From: CAVORD01 sp963698535
GTDB lineage: Bacteria > Bacteroidota > Bacteroidia > Bacteroidales > VadinHA17
Length of the DNA: 64,000 bases
Direction: 5' to 3'
NCBI GenBank assembly: GCA_963698535.1
Contig: CAVORD010000001.1
Span: forward strand, 2,046,001-2,110,000
The notes beneath the pieces are model-generated. The model was not told the DNA's origin and made no database searches. It was given only the letters and a program-made list of their open reading frames with translations. Positions 1 to 9,592 of the stretch are shown piece by piece. A program made the translations under genes and the position numbers. Every line of letters starts with the position of its first letter. Positions within the stretch are counted from its first letter, which is position 1.

Positions 1-1
1 C

Positions 2-247
2 AAGTATGACGAATTCCGCGATATATTTGCAAGGAACGAGGCATATAACCGCAATAACGACGCGCAGAGAGTATCATACGATGACCTCTTCCTGCAGAGA
101 AGGTTCAATGGTTATATCATTGCTGAATCCAACGTCTATAACAACCGCTTTATTACAGCATACCTCACAGGTAAAGCAGCTCTCTTCGAGGCCGAAAGGA
201 TCAAGGAAGATCTCTTTAACTTCGAACATGACCTTTGGGATTTTTAA
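2..247 (+). CDS. Hypothetical protein, C-terminal end only
   Basis: An open frame enters from the left edge and gives 81 residues before a TAA at 245-247. The peptide is rich in Tyr, Asn, Arg and aromatic residues, with alternating charged helical segments, and ends in Trp-Asp-Phe. No family was recognised. It is followed within 20 bases by a strong terminator, which supports this frame over the overlapping ATG-initiated one. The start and most of the gene lie outside the window, so no function is offered. Confidence 0.6.
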   Translation, partial: KYDEFRDIFARNEAYNRNNDAQRVSYDDLFLQRRFNGYIIAESNVYNNRFITAYLTGKAALFEAERIKEDLFNFEHDLWDF

Positions 248-266
248 TCGATACTATATAAAATAT

Positions 267-302
267 AAGAGGGTGCCTTAACAGTCACCCTCTTCTTTTT
301 TA
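267..302 (+). terminator. Rho-independent terminator
   Basis: A perfect 9-bp stem (AAGAGGGTG at 267-275 with CACCCTCTT at 286-294, 10-nt loop) is followed by CTTTTTTT. It closes the partial gene at the left edge and lies between that gene and the convergent manC. Confidence 0.85.
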
Positions 303-321
303 TATACAGCTATCCTTTATG

Positions 322-1411
322 CTAGAGAAAGTCCTTGCCGGTATCCCTCTTCACATCATCGAGATATTGCTTGATATTTTGCTCCTCTTTCCTGTTGACG
401 ATCATAAGCACATCCCCGGTATCCACAACAATGTAATCCTTCAGTCCCTGAATAACCGCGACCTTATTACCGGCAATATTTATAACATTGTTTTCCAGAT
501 CATATCCGTAAATTCTGCCCGACATGCTGGAGTTTCCCTCAGGATCTCTGTTTGAATGATCCCATAGCGAACTCCAGGTTCCCAGATCAGACCATCCAAT
601 ATCGATACACTTCACAAAAACATTCTCGGCCTTCTCCATCAAACCATAATCAATAGAGATGCTTGTACATTCCGAATAGGCCTTCGATATACTCTTCTCA
701 TCACCGGCAGCTCCGGTAATATCTGAACGTATTGCATAAAACCGGTGATAAAGATCGGGAAGATGCTGCTCATAGGCCTTGAGGACCGCCTCGGCTGTCC
801 AGATAAATATCCCTGAGTTCCAGTAGAAGTCGCCACTCTCAATAAATACAGAAGCAAGTTCATGATCGGGTTTCTCAGTAAAGGTCTTCACCTTCATAAG
901 ATTCTGAAAACCATCTACCTGTATCTTATTATTGGCCTGAATGTAGCCATATCCTGTTTCGGGCCTGTCGGGTTTAATTCCAAGGGTCAGGAGAGCATCA
1001 TTTGCCAGTGCAAACTTGTAGCTCTCATTCATCTCCTTAATAAACTCCTCCTCCTTTAGAATAAGGTGGTCGGCCGGAGTAACAGCTATTACAGCCTTAG
1101 GGTTATCGTTCCATATCCTGAACGTACCGAATGCAATACAGGGTGCAGTGTTCCTTCTTAATGGCTCCGCGAGGATCCTTTCCCGGGGCATACCCAGCTG
1201 CTCGGCCACCAGATCGGAGTGGTCAGCTGCTGGTTACAACATAGATATTCTCCTCCGGACAAAGTCTCCTGAACCGGCGATAGGTCTGCTGGATCAGTGT
1301 CTCTCCTGTACCGAGAATATCGAGGAACTGTTTGGGTTTTTCTGAACGGCTTAAAGGCCAGAACCGGCTTCCTATGCCACCGGCCATGATAATTACATAC
1401 CTGTTTTTCAT
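322..1411 (-). CDS. manC: Mannose-1-phosphate guanylyltransferase (frameshifted)
   Basis: This enzyme makes GDP-mannose from mannose-1-phosphate and GTP for surface polysaccharide and glycoprotein synthesis. The N-terminal part (start at 1411) carries the nucleotide-binding signature GGIGSRFWPLSRSEKPKQF. The C-terminal part carries RRNTAPC, the TFTEKP motif and NSGIFIW, all typical of the family, and total length (~363 residues) is normal for the short Bacteroidetes form without the isomerase domain. The reading frame breaks near 1222-1228. Deleting one base there joins VVTS to ADHSDLVAEQ, so an inserted base is more likely than a pseudogene. It is monocistronic, with a TATATTTG box at 1440-1447. 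Confidence 0.9.
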
Positions 1412-1439
1412 CTATAAGTTTAATTTCAGGCCACTGCAG

Positions 1440-1447
1440 CAAATATA
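1440..1447 (-). promoter_or_regulatory. Bacteroidetes -7 box of manC
   Basis: Read on the minus strand this is TATATTTG, matching the TAnnTTTG consensus, about 29 bases before the manC ATG. No convincing -33 TTTG was seen. Confidence 0.45.
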
Positions 1448-1508
1448 CAATATTAAATAATAAAAGCCTTTTAACCTTGTCATGGTACCTTCCTTCTTCA
1501 ATAATTAC

Positions 1509-1516
1509 TAAATTTG
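1509..1516 (+). promoter_or_regulatory. Bacteroidetes -7 box of mlaEF
   Basis: TAAATTTG lies 17 bases before the mlaE start and matches TAnnTTTG. The -33 element is not clear. Confidence 0.45.
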
Positions 1517-1533
1517 ACCAAAATTGATAAAGA

Positions 1534-2274
1534 ATGTTTTTTCTAAGAGAACTGGGAAATTACTTTATCCTCCTTGGAAAAGTATTCAGCAAGCCCGACA
1601 AAAGCAGTATGTTCTATAAACAGACCTTACAGGAGCTGGTGCTGCTGGGGCTTAACTCTCTGGGTATAGTTGCAATAATAGCTTTCTTTATGGGCGCTGT
1701 TATAACCCTCCAGACTGCATATAACACGGAGAATCCTATTTACCCTACATACCTCATCGGTCTGGGTTGCCGCGATTCTATCATACTTGAATTCTCCTCA
1801 ACAGTGGTGGCCCTTATCCTGGCAGGAAAAGCCGGATCGGGGATAGCTTCTGAGATAGGAACAATGAGAGTTACCGAACAGATCGATGCCCTCGACGTTA
1901 TGGGCGTTAACTCTGCTAATTTTCTTATACTGCCAAAGATTACCGCAACTCTTCTATTCTTTCCCATACTTACCCTTTTTGCTATTGTGGTTGGTATACT
2001 GGGTGGCTGGATTGCAGGAACCACCACCGGAGTAATAACCTCTCAGGATTTTATTTATGGCATACAGTATGCCTTCATCCCTTATTATATTACCTATTCC
2101 CTTATTAAGACCCTCTTCTTTGCCTTTATCATAAGCTCAGTTGCTGCCTATCATGGTTATACCGTTTCGGGAGGATCGCTCGAGGTTGGCCGCGCAAGTA
2201 CAAAAGCCGTAGTCTACAGTTCAGTGCTTATACTGCTATTCAATGTTATCCTAACACAGCTTCTCCTCTCATGA
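1534..2274 (+). CDS. mlaE: MlaE-family ABC transporter permease
   Basis: Inner-membrane permease of an MCE/Mla-type lipid transporter, which moves phospholipids between the inner and outer membranes. The 246-residue product has several hydrophobic segments and the MlaE core: an LxxLG-type helix (around residues 37-60) and the GSGIASEIGTMRVTEQIDAL motif near residue 110. Length is standard. It overlaps the ATPase gene by 4 bases (ATGA), implying translational coupling. The usual third component, an MCE-domain substrate-binding protein (MlaD), is not next to it in this window. Confidence 0.93.
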   Translation: MFFLRELGNYFILLGKVFSKPDKSSMFYKQTLQELVLLGLNSLGIVAIIAFFMGAVITLQTAYNTENPIYPTYLIGLGCRDSIILEFSSTVVALILAGKAGSGIASEIGTMRVTEQIDALDVMGVNSANFLILPKITATLLFFPILTLFAIVVGILGGWIAGTTTGVITSQDFIYGIQYAFIPYYITYSLIKTLFFAFIISSVAAYHGYTVSGGSLEVGRASTKAVVYSSVLILLFNVILTQLLLS

Positions 2275-3041
2275 TTGAACTAAAAAACATCTTCAAATCA
2301 TTCGGCGATCAAAGCATCCTGGAGGACATCTCAATAAAGTTTGAGCCAGGCAAGACCAATCTTGTTATCGGTAAGAGCGGTTCGGGTAAGACAGTACTCC
2401 TTAAATGCATGGTAGGACTTCTTGAAATAGACAGCGGAGAGATCAAATATGGCGACACCGTTTTCACCGATCTCGACTTTACAGGAAGAAAAGAGATAAG
2501 AAAAGAGATGGGTATGCTTTTTCAGGGAAGTGCCCTGTTCGATTCTCTGACTGTTGAGCAGAACGTCAGGTTTCCTCTCGACATGTTCACGGAAATGGAT
2601 CCGGAAGAGAAAGCCGACAGAGTAAATTTCTGCCTGAAAAGAGTCAATATGAAAAACTCCAATAAGCTCTTCCCCTCTGAGCTTTCCGGTGGTATGAAAA
2701 AGAGAGTTGCCATTGCCCGTGCAATCTCACTAAACCCTAAATTCCTCTTTTGCGATGAGCCTAATTCAGGCCTTGACCCCAAAACGGCTATCCTAATCGA
2801 CTCCCTGATCAAAGACCTTACCGAAGAGTTTCAGATGACAACCATCGTCAATACACACGACATGAATTCGGTGATGGAGATAGGAGAAAAGGTAGTATTT
2901 ATTGAGGGCGGTATAAAGTGCTGGGAGGGCGACAGACATCAGATACTAGACTCCGATTGCAAGCCACTCAACAGCTTTGTCTTCGCCAATTCGCTTGCAA
3001 AACAGCTGAAAAACCGAACATCGGAACCCAACGTCGATTAA
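2271..3041 (+). CDS. mlaF: MlaF-family ABC transporter ATP-binding protein
   Basis: Cytoplasmic ATPase that powers the MlaE permease. The 256-residue product has Walker A GKSGSGKT (residues 34-41), the signature LSGGMKKR followed by VAIARA, Walker B FLFCDEPNSGLD, and the switch His in VNTHDM. It starts inside the stop of mlaE, so the two are one operon. The 3' end overlaps by 4 bases with the convergent small gene at 3038-3217. Confidence 0.94.
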   Translation: MIELKNIFKSFGDQSILEDISIKFEPGKTNLVIGKSGSGKTVLLKCMVGLLEIDSGEIKYGDTVFTDLDFTGRKEIRKEMGMLFQGSALFDSLTVEQNVRFPLDMFTEMDPEEKADRVNFCLKRVNMKNSNKLFPSELSGGMKKRVAIARAISLNPKFLFCDEPNSGLDPKTAILIDSLIKDLTEEFQMTTIVNTHDMNSVMEIGEKVVFIEGGIKCWEGDRHQILDSDCKPLNSFVFANSLAKQLKNRTSEPNVD

Positions 3042-3217
3042 TCTTTTATCTCCTCGTAATCAACGAACTCTCCAATATCCTTGGAGATCCCCTCTTTGCT
3101 TTTATCCTTGTTTCGCGTTATCGTTACCTTGCCTTCCCCCCTGGTGTCAGTCCGAAACGATCTTATTACCAGGTATATAAGAAGACTTATAAGAAATATC
3201 CTGAAGAGTACGGCCAT
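3038..3217 (-). CDS. DUF4834-like small membrane protein
   Basis: A 59-residue protein not captured by larger reading frames. It has one N-terminal membrane helix (LFRIFLISLLIYLVIRS), a basic linker, and the C-terminal DIGEFVDYEEIKD, which resembles the conserved (D/E)GEYVDYEE(V/I)K ending of DUF4834 proteins of Bacteroidetes. Its ATG overlaps the stop of the upstream DUF5723 gene (TAATG), so it is the last gene of the minus-strand envelope operon. Function is unknown. The family assignment rests on my recall of the C-terminal motif. Confidence 0.75.
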   Translation of the reverse strand: MAVLFRIFLISLLIYLVIRSFRTDTRGEGKVTITRNKDKSKEGISKDIGEFVDYEEIKD

Positions 3218-4705
3218 TAGTAAAGCGTTACAGGTTGTTCAATCATCGGTTTGTCCTCCACCCTCTTTGACTTATTCCCAAACAAAAGATTAATACCGAA
3301 CCTGAGGTTAATCATATTCCAGCTATGAGGGAAGATCACATTTATGTCGGGGTCAAACTTGACCCTGTCCCAGTAAATAGGGATCATATCTGCCAGCAGG
3401 TAAAACTGCAGAGGTCCTCCCCTTGTTGCGAAGCCGGCACCCAGGTTATTATATGAAGCATTGCCTGCCGAATATGTTACAACGGCAGAGAATGAATTTC
3501 CTATATTGGCATTACCGGAAAGTGTTGCTTCCGTCTTCAATCTTCCCACTGGAAATATAGGAGCGGGTCAGCAATCCAATGGAGAGAGAGCCGGTAAGAT
3601 TAAAGGAGCCGCCAAGCATTAATGTAGGCGTCAGGTATGTGGTAAAAGCCTTTTTATCATCAGAAACAATAAATGAGTTCTTAAGCGAATCAAGCATCTC
3701 GTCGGTCAGCTCGTCAAATGTTCTCGTACCGTCGATCACATCAGTAATGTCAAATCCTTCGAATGTAAATGATGATGTTGCTTTAAGGTTGGTAGGTGAA
3801 TCGTTCCACTTTATTAACCCCAGATCGAGAATGGCACCCGAAACAGAGAACCTGTCGGAGATATCCCATTTTGCTCCGATGTCGATGCCAAACCCCGGAT
3901 TGGAAGTGTTGGTAAAGAAAGGGATCGGATCTATATCCTTCTCTATCCATATGCTGTCCAGCTTATTGTCAGCTGTTAAAGCCACTCCTACGGGCCCGCT
4001 GATATTAAGTTCCAGATCGGCCACAGCAGTATGCGAATAATCGGTCCCCACATCAATTCTAAGATCTCTGTTATTAATGGTGGCTGTAGCTATACCCATG
4101 ATGAACTTAGGCCTTACTCCTATGCTTAATCCCTTTACCGGAGAGGTTGAAAAGGTGAAGCCTGCCTCCCTGAAATATGTAACATTGCCACCAAAAGAAC
4201 TCAGGTCAATGCTCTTGCCTGCAAAGCTCTCATTACCCTCCAGAAACAACTGCACAAGATCGCCCGGCAAAGATACCCTTCCATCGATGCGCTCATTTAT
4301 ATCCAGGAAAAAGTAGGAGTTCCGGCCAATGGCAAAACCGAGTCCGAATGTCTGAATGGTAGTCCCCAGCTTTATCTGATTGCTACTCTTAAGCTTTGCG
4401 ATAAAATCCTCAATATTATAGTCGGGATGCAATATGGAAATGACAGAATCGCCAGGGGCTCCGGGAAAGAATATGTCTGAAAAGCTTAAAAAGTTATTCC
4501 TTAGGCCTACGTCTACCCCTGTAACAGCCGGCAGTCCAATATAAACCGACGACAATGGTCTGAAGGCTGGGTTTACCAGATGATTCTGCGGCAGGTTCAT
4601 ATAATAGAGGAGTGAACTGTTCTGCCCTTTTGCCGGAAGTATTAGCAGGAAGCTGATACAGACAATAATTATTGGTAGTTTATATTTACGCATATTCATC
4701 CTCAT
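3217..4705 (-). CDS. DUF5723-like outer-membrane protein (frameshifted)
   Basis: Exported protein of about 496 residues: an N-terminal signal peptide (hydrophobic IIIVCISFLLILPAKGQ), then a pattern of short alternating strands with Gly and aromatic residues typical of a beta-barrel, as in DUF5723 proteins of Bacteroidetes. The frame breaks near 3546-3552. Removing one base joins LLTRSYIS to VGRLKTEATLSGN and restores the last ~110 residues. Of three close ATGs, the first (4705) directly follows the stop of the upstream lipoprotein gene, and AGGATG precedes the second. Expect outer-membrane location; function unknown. Confidence 0.75.
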
Positions 4706-6796
4706 TTAATTTATTATCAGCTCCGGTTTCACTGAAACTCTTACCTTGAACTTAAGGTAGTAGTCGGAATATATTCTCACCGGTTTGGTGCCGTTATCCG
4801 TTGTGTTCATCTTAAACTTAATGACTATATCCCCGGCCTTCGTGGCAGCATTGAAAAACTCATTATCAAGCTCTATCGTTGTAACTGTTTTTGCTGCCAC
4901 TGTTGATTTACCGTTGGCATCCACCGCCGAAGCCGATATTAACTGGTCGGCTACTATATTGTCGATGGGCAGTCCGGTTACTGAATCAAGAAGAACGATC
5001 TCAATTCCCGCCTGCATAGGGAACATGTTTTCCGATTCGATCTCCAGTTTCAGATCCTTAATGTCATCGGCACTGAAATCCTCTCCAAAGTCAAGGAAAT
5101 TATCAAGGGTGTCAGTGAATACCAGGTCCTTCATCCATAATTCCATCGGCAGCTCAAATTCCAGGGAAGCAATAAACTTACTGTTCCCGAACAGATAATT
5201 GTTGCGCAGGCCGTCATTCCCTGACGGGTTTACAGCTGCATCACCTGAGAAATAGATAGAGGTAGGTGGTAAACTTATAAATTCCGGTAGCTTCGAATTA
5301 CTCTTGTTTATCACAAAGCTTGAGCTCACTTCCCTGTTGGTTAATGAAACAGGGTAGTCGAGAAGAAACGGATTAAGGTCGAGGTCAATTTGTGAGGTTC
5401 CTCTTTTTGCCACACCATCAAGGTTTATCCTTACAGGGAACCCGAACGAGTTAGTATATTCAACTCTTATTATCGGGTCCACAAGCCTGAACTGACCGCT
5501 GATATGATCAAGGACCTCTTCAATTTCGAGTATCACTGAATCCTGATCGATCGACTCTGTCTGATTCCCCAGATATCCTTTCACATAATCGAAATCAACA
5601 TCATCCATGAAAAGGTCGACGTTAATTTTATCACTGCTGTTAAAGTCGACCATCACTCCTCCGCTGCTTATGGATAATGAGTAGTCGACAGGTATTCTGT
5701 TAAAAGGAAGATCGGGATCAACAGACATGTTTATCAGTGTGTTATCCATAGATATTGTCCCGTTAACGGAAGAGAAAGGCGCAACCGTAACACTCTCGGT
5801 CAGTGGGTTGCCACCTCTTAATATGGTAGGCATCTCAACATCCATCGTTCCTCCTGCCGGAGCAGCCGAATTAATGGTATAGCTGAAGCTTCCTGTATTT
5901 ATCTTCATCATTGTCAGCTCCATACCGTTTCCGGGGGCCAGAACAATTGTATCATCCTTGTCGTCAATTCTTCTTGTCTGAAGAGGAATAATGACTCTTC
6001 CGGAAGATATATTAAGTCCTGTTGCAGCCATCCCTATCTCAACTGTATTGTCAAGATCTACGATTACCGGGCTTGATGATCCGGGGCTGCCCTCAATAAT
6101 TACTGTCATCTTGAGGCTGTTTGTTGCTCTCACCCCTGCAAGATCAATTGACTGGACGACTGTCGCACCTGCAGCAACAGGACCAATTACAGCTTCAGAA
6201 CCAACGGCAGAGTTATCACTTGTATTAAAGATCGACACTCTGGCACCGGTGATCGGGACAGGCAGATTGTTTTTTACCGAAACACCAATTGTTCCGGTAG
6301 AGAATATTGCCCACTCAAATCCGCTGAACAGAGGCACAGGCAACGATCCGAGGCCTGTTGAAGGGAAGGCCGGGAACAGATGGGGTGACCCATCATCCAG
6401 TGACACGAACTGCGCCCTCAGAGCTGGTGCAAAAAACGTACTTATCTGATTGAGGGTAACAGGTATTGTATCGCCAAAATCAGATATCTGCAGGTCTCCT
6501 ATTTCATACTCCCCGCTGAAATCGAAGGTATCATCAAGGCTTCCCAGATCATCAATTCCAAACTCGATAACACTATCCGACCTGAAAACCAGCTTCAGTA
6601 AGTTTGCATCATCAAAGAAAAGAGTATCATTCTCCTTAACAATATCTTTAAGATTGATCTCTCCCTTAGCTACAGACAATACAAGTCCTGGAGATATCTT
6701 AATTGTCTCATCCAGCCTACTCATGTCATATGTCTCTTTGACACACGATATGCTGAGAGTAAGAATCATTAATAAAAGAATAACCTTTGTCTTCAT
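4706..6796 (-). CDS. Large hypothetical lipoprotein
   Basis: A 696-residue intact gene. The N-terminus (ILLLMILTLSISCVKE) is a lipoprotein signal with Cys at about residue 18. The rest is a long, mostly beta, Ser/Thr/Asp-rich sequence with no cysteine-rich or catalytic motif that I recognise, probably a string of immunoglobulin-like or jelly-roll domains. It lies 11 bases after the DUF3352-like gene and its stop abuts the start of the DUF5723 gene, so it probably works with that beta-barrel at the cell surface. No function can be given. Confidence 0.75.
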   Translation of the reverse strand: MKTKVILLLMILTLSISCVKETYDMSRLDETIKISPGLVLSVAKGEINLKDIVKENDTLFFDDANLLKLVFRSDSVIEFGIDDLGSLDDTFDFSGEYEIGDLQISDFGDTIPVTLNQISTFFAPALRAQFVSLDDGSPHLFPAFPSTGLGSLPVPLFSGFEWAIFSTGTIGVSVKNNLPVPITGARVSIFNTSDNSAVGSEAVIGPVAAGATVVQSIDLAGVRATNSLKMTVIIEGSPGSSSPVIVDLDNTVEIGMAATGLNISSGRVIIPLQTRRIDDKDDTIVLAPGNGMELTMMKINTGSFSYTINSAAPAGGTMDVEMPTILRGGNPLTESVTVAPFSSVNGTISMDNTLINMSVDPDLPFNRIPVDYSLSISSGGVMVDFNSSDKINVDLFMDDVDFDYVKGYLGNQTESIDQDSVILEIEEVLDHISGQFRLVDPIIRVEYTNSFGFPVRINLDGVAKRGTSQIDLDLNPFLLDYPVSLTNREVSSSFVINKSNSKLPEFISLPPTSIYFSGDAAVNPSGNDGLRNNYLFGNSKFIASLEFELPMELWMKDLVFTDTLDNFLDFGEDFSADDIKDLKLEIESENMFPMQAGIEIVLLDSVTGLPIDNIVADQLISASAVDANGKSTVAAKTVTTIELDNEFFNAATKAGDIVIKFKMNTTDNGTKPVRIYSDYYLKFKVRVSVKPELIIN

Positions 6797-6807
6797 AGAT
6801 CTCCTCC

Positions 6808-9442
6808 TTATTTGTTAATCCTGTAATTGTAGAGAAACCTGTCGCCCGACCCGACGAGAAGGTTGAATCCCGGCCTGTCGGTTAGTTTCCCGATAGAGAA
6901 AGATGTACTTCCTTTTAACGGAAATCCGCTTGAAATGTTCCCCTTTTCATCGATTAGGAAGACTCTCTGTCTGGGTATGTTTACAACACCGACCATATTG
7001 CCGGATGATCCAAAATCAAATCCAAAGGGACCTGCTGTACGTCCTTCTCCTATCGATGTCTCATAAATAGCCTTACCACTTCTGTTGTAGGCATAAAGGA
7101 CTGCCTCCGCTTAAGAAGAGATAATCATCCTCTCCGTTACTGTCAACGTCGAAGAGGGTAAAATAGTGATCTGCAGGAAAATCTCCTGCCTTAATCTTCT
7201 CAACGGCACCATTAAAAGATATTCTGTTAATGGTACCATCGGGCGAGGTGAATGTTACAGCCTGGCTCCTTCCCGACTCCAGGCCAATATCGGAGTTATC
7301 GGCCTTTATGATCTGCTCCCGCACATTAAGCCTGACATTGCCGCGGCGGTCGAGGAAATATACACCTCTCTCATCGGCAGCAACGATATAATCCTTACCC
7401 GACACCCGGAAGTATTTTATCTCCCCTTTTACCAGACCGGCTGTCTTAAACGGAGTCCATCCCTTAACTATGTCGCCCGATATATCATATATATAAATGT
7501 TCCTGTCGCTCCCGGGAACAGCAAGCCTGTAGTCACGGTTCGATTCATAATCAAACACACTAACCGGTCCCGATGCGGGAACCTTCATCTTTACAGGGAA
7601 CTGTTCCACATATTTCCCGTTCCGGTCGATAACATGAAGATATTCCTTCCCGGAGAACAAAAGTTGCAGCTTACCGTTACGGTAATAATCAACCATAAAA
7701 ATGTTGCTCTCTATCTTCTCTCTTATGGGAGCCTTCCAGAGTATACGACCTGCTGAATTGATAAGGTAGATATTGTTCCTGTGATCCTGTACAAATATCT
7801 CCTTTGCTCCGGTATTGTGGTTCGTGAAGAAGAATGGTTTTGTATATGCTACCGTATCAAGAAGTGTCTGCCACTCAGTCCCGGCTTCCTCTTTTATCTC
7901 ATGCTTAACGGTAAATGCCAGGTTACTGTACAGCATCTCATTGCCCGGTGCCAGTTGAAGGCCGAAAGCCGACACTTTTTTCATCGATAATATTGCTGCC
8001 ACAATATCATCCTTGAACCAGCTGTTTAATACAGGCCCTGTAGCAGAAGGTATACAGTAGAAGAAATAACTGCCCCGCGAAGGAAGATAACTCTCAAAAG
8101 CCCTGTAATTGACATCGTTAGCCAGGGTTCTCCTTAAAATGTTGTCATACAAGAACTTGTTTATCACCTCCAGTGAAGGAGAGGTTACAAGATAGTTGTC
8201 ATAAATTGTGATATATCGCCCCTTGAAATTCTCCCTGAACCCGGGTGAAAGCAGTGATGACAATCCTGAATCATCCCATCTGAATACTCCGGTCTTATCC
8301 TGGCCGTCGGGTGAAAAGTAAGTTGTATACTCTTTCTCCTTGTCGCCACCGAAGAGTGTTGCCAGATGATTTTTAAGCAGCTGTAATGCCAGTGGTCCGT
8401 TTTTAAGTTCATATACAAGCAGTGAACTGTTCTCGTCGGCAACCTTGTCATATTCCACCATGGCGAATGTTATCTCCTCTGCCATTAAGGGCAGGATATC
8501 ATTGGCAAAGGGAGTGGCCGGCTGTTCGGGACCATCCTTCCGTGGGAATGGTACATTCAGGAATGCCTCATATAATACTGTTGAGGAGGGCAGTACTCTG
8601 TAAGTCTCATAAGTTGAAGGTGTTGCTACCAGAAATCTGTTAAGCCTGCTCCTGTCATTGACCGAAGTATATCCGTTTATTAGTATACCATTATCGCGAA
8701 GATGTATGTCTCCCTCAGAACATAGTGCCAGTGTACTGATGACCTGCCTGAGGTTTTCATCGGCCGTGAGTTTTGTTCCCGAAAACTGACCTGTGCTTTC
8801 AAAAAACAGATACAACCTGTCTGTCTCTCTGCCTGCTGCGGAAGATACCCGTGTGAATCCTTCTCTCTCCCTGATCGTTGACTCGCTGTTATTCTGGGCC
8901 AAAGCTCTTTCCACAATATCCTTTGTGCTGCCGCAAATAATTATTCCGTTATTGATACTGAGGAACAATCCCGGTCGCACTGTACTGAATATTCCCCCGG
9001 CACTGTTTTCCGGCTGGCCGGCTATGCCCGACTCCCTTAAAAGTTCTCCGAATCTTTTATGACCGATACGCTGTTTTGTGCGGATAAGCATCAGAATGGC
9101 GCCCTTGCCATTTGTGAAATGCCAGGATACCACAGCGTCTTTTCCGGCAATAAAAGGTCTTACCGTTTCAAGATTAATTATCGAATCAGCCCTGATCACC
9201 GAAGAGAAGAATCCCTTCATTGATGGTGACTCTGAAAAAACGGAAAGTGTACCGTTACCACCGGAAAGATTATAGACAAAAGAGGGAAGATCGCCGGTCT
9301 CCAGCATCACTATAGCATCAGTGGGAACCATCTTAAGCATATCGGCCTCCGAAGCTGTCTTATTGAGCTTCATTTTGACCAGAATACCTGACAATCCTGA
9401 CAGCAGCAAAATGATAGTGATAATAGTTCCCTTTTTGAGCAC
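6808..9442 (-). CDS. DUF3352-like exported protein with C-terminal PQQ/WD-like beta-propeller (frameshifted)
   Basis: About 878 residues. An N-terminal membrane anchor (IITIILLLSGLSGILV) is followed by a region starting VPTDAIVMLETGDL that resembles DUF3352. The last ~300 residues contain repeated blades such as NIYLINSAGRILWKAP and VYFLDRRGNVRLN, resembling an outer-membrane assembly BamB/PQQ-like propeller. The frame breaks near 7103-7107. Dropping one base there joins LFLSGG to AVLYAYNRSGKAIYETSIGE and extends the propeller to a stop at 6808. It is the first gene of a four-gene minus-strand operon. The role is probably in the envelope; the exact function is unknown. Confidence 0.75.
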
Positions 9443-9592
9443 TTCGGTATATTTTTTGTTCGGCAGTATACCAAAGTTAACAATTAACTCGTAATGGGGA
9501 AAACTATGGTGGCATACTGATGCTCTTAAGCATTGGAAGTTGATATCAGGTACTTCAAAGATTATATAACTTGCAGGTAAATTGAATGGTTA

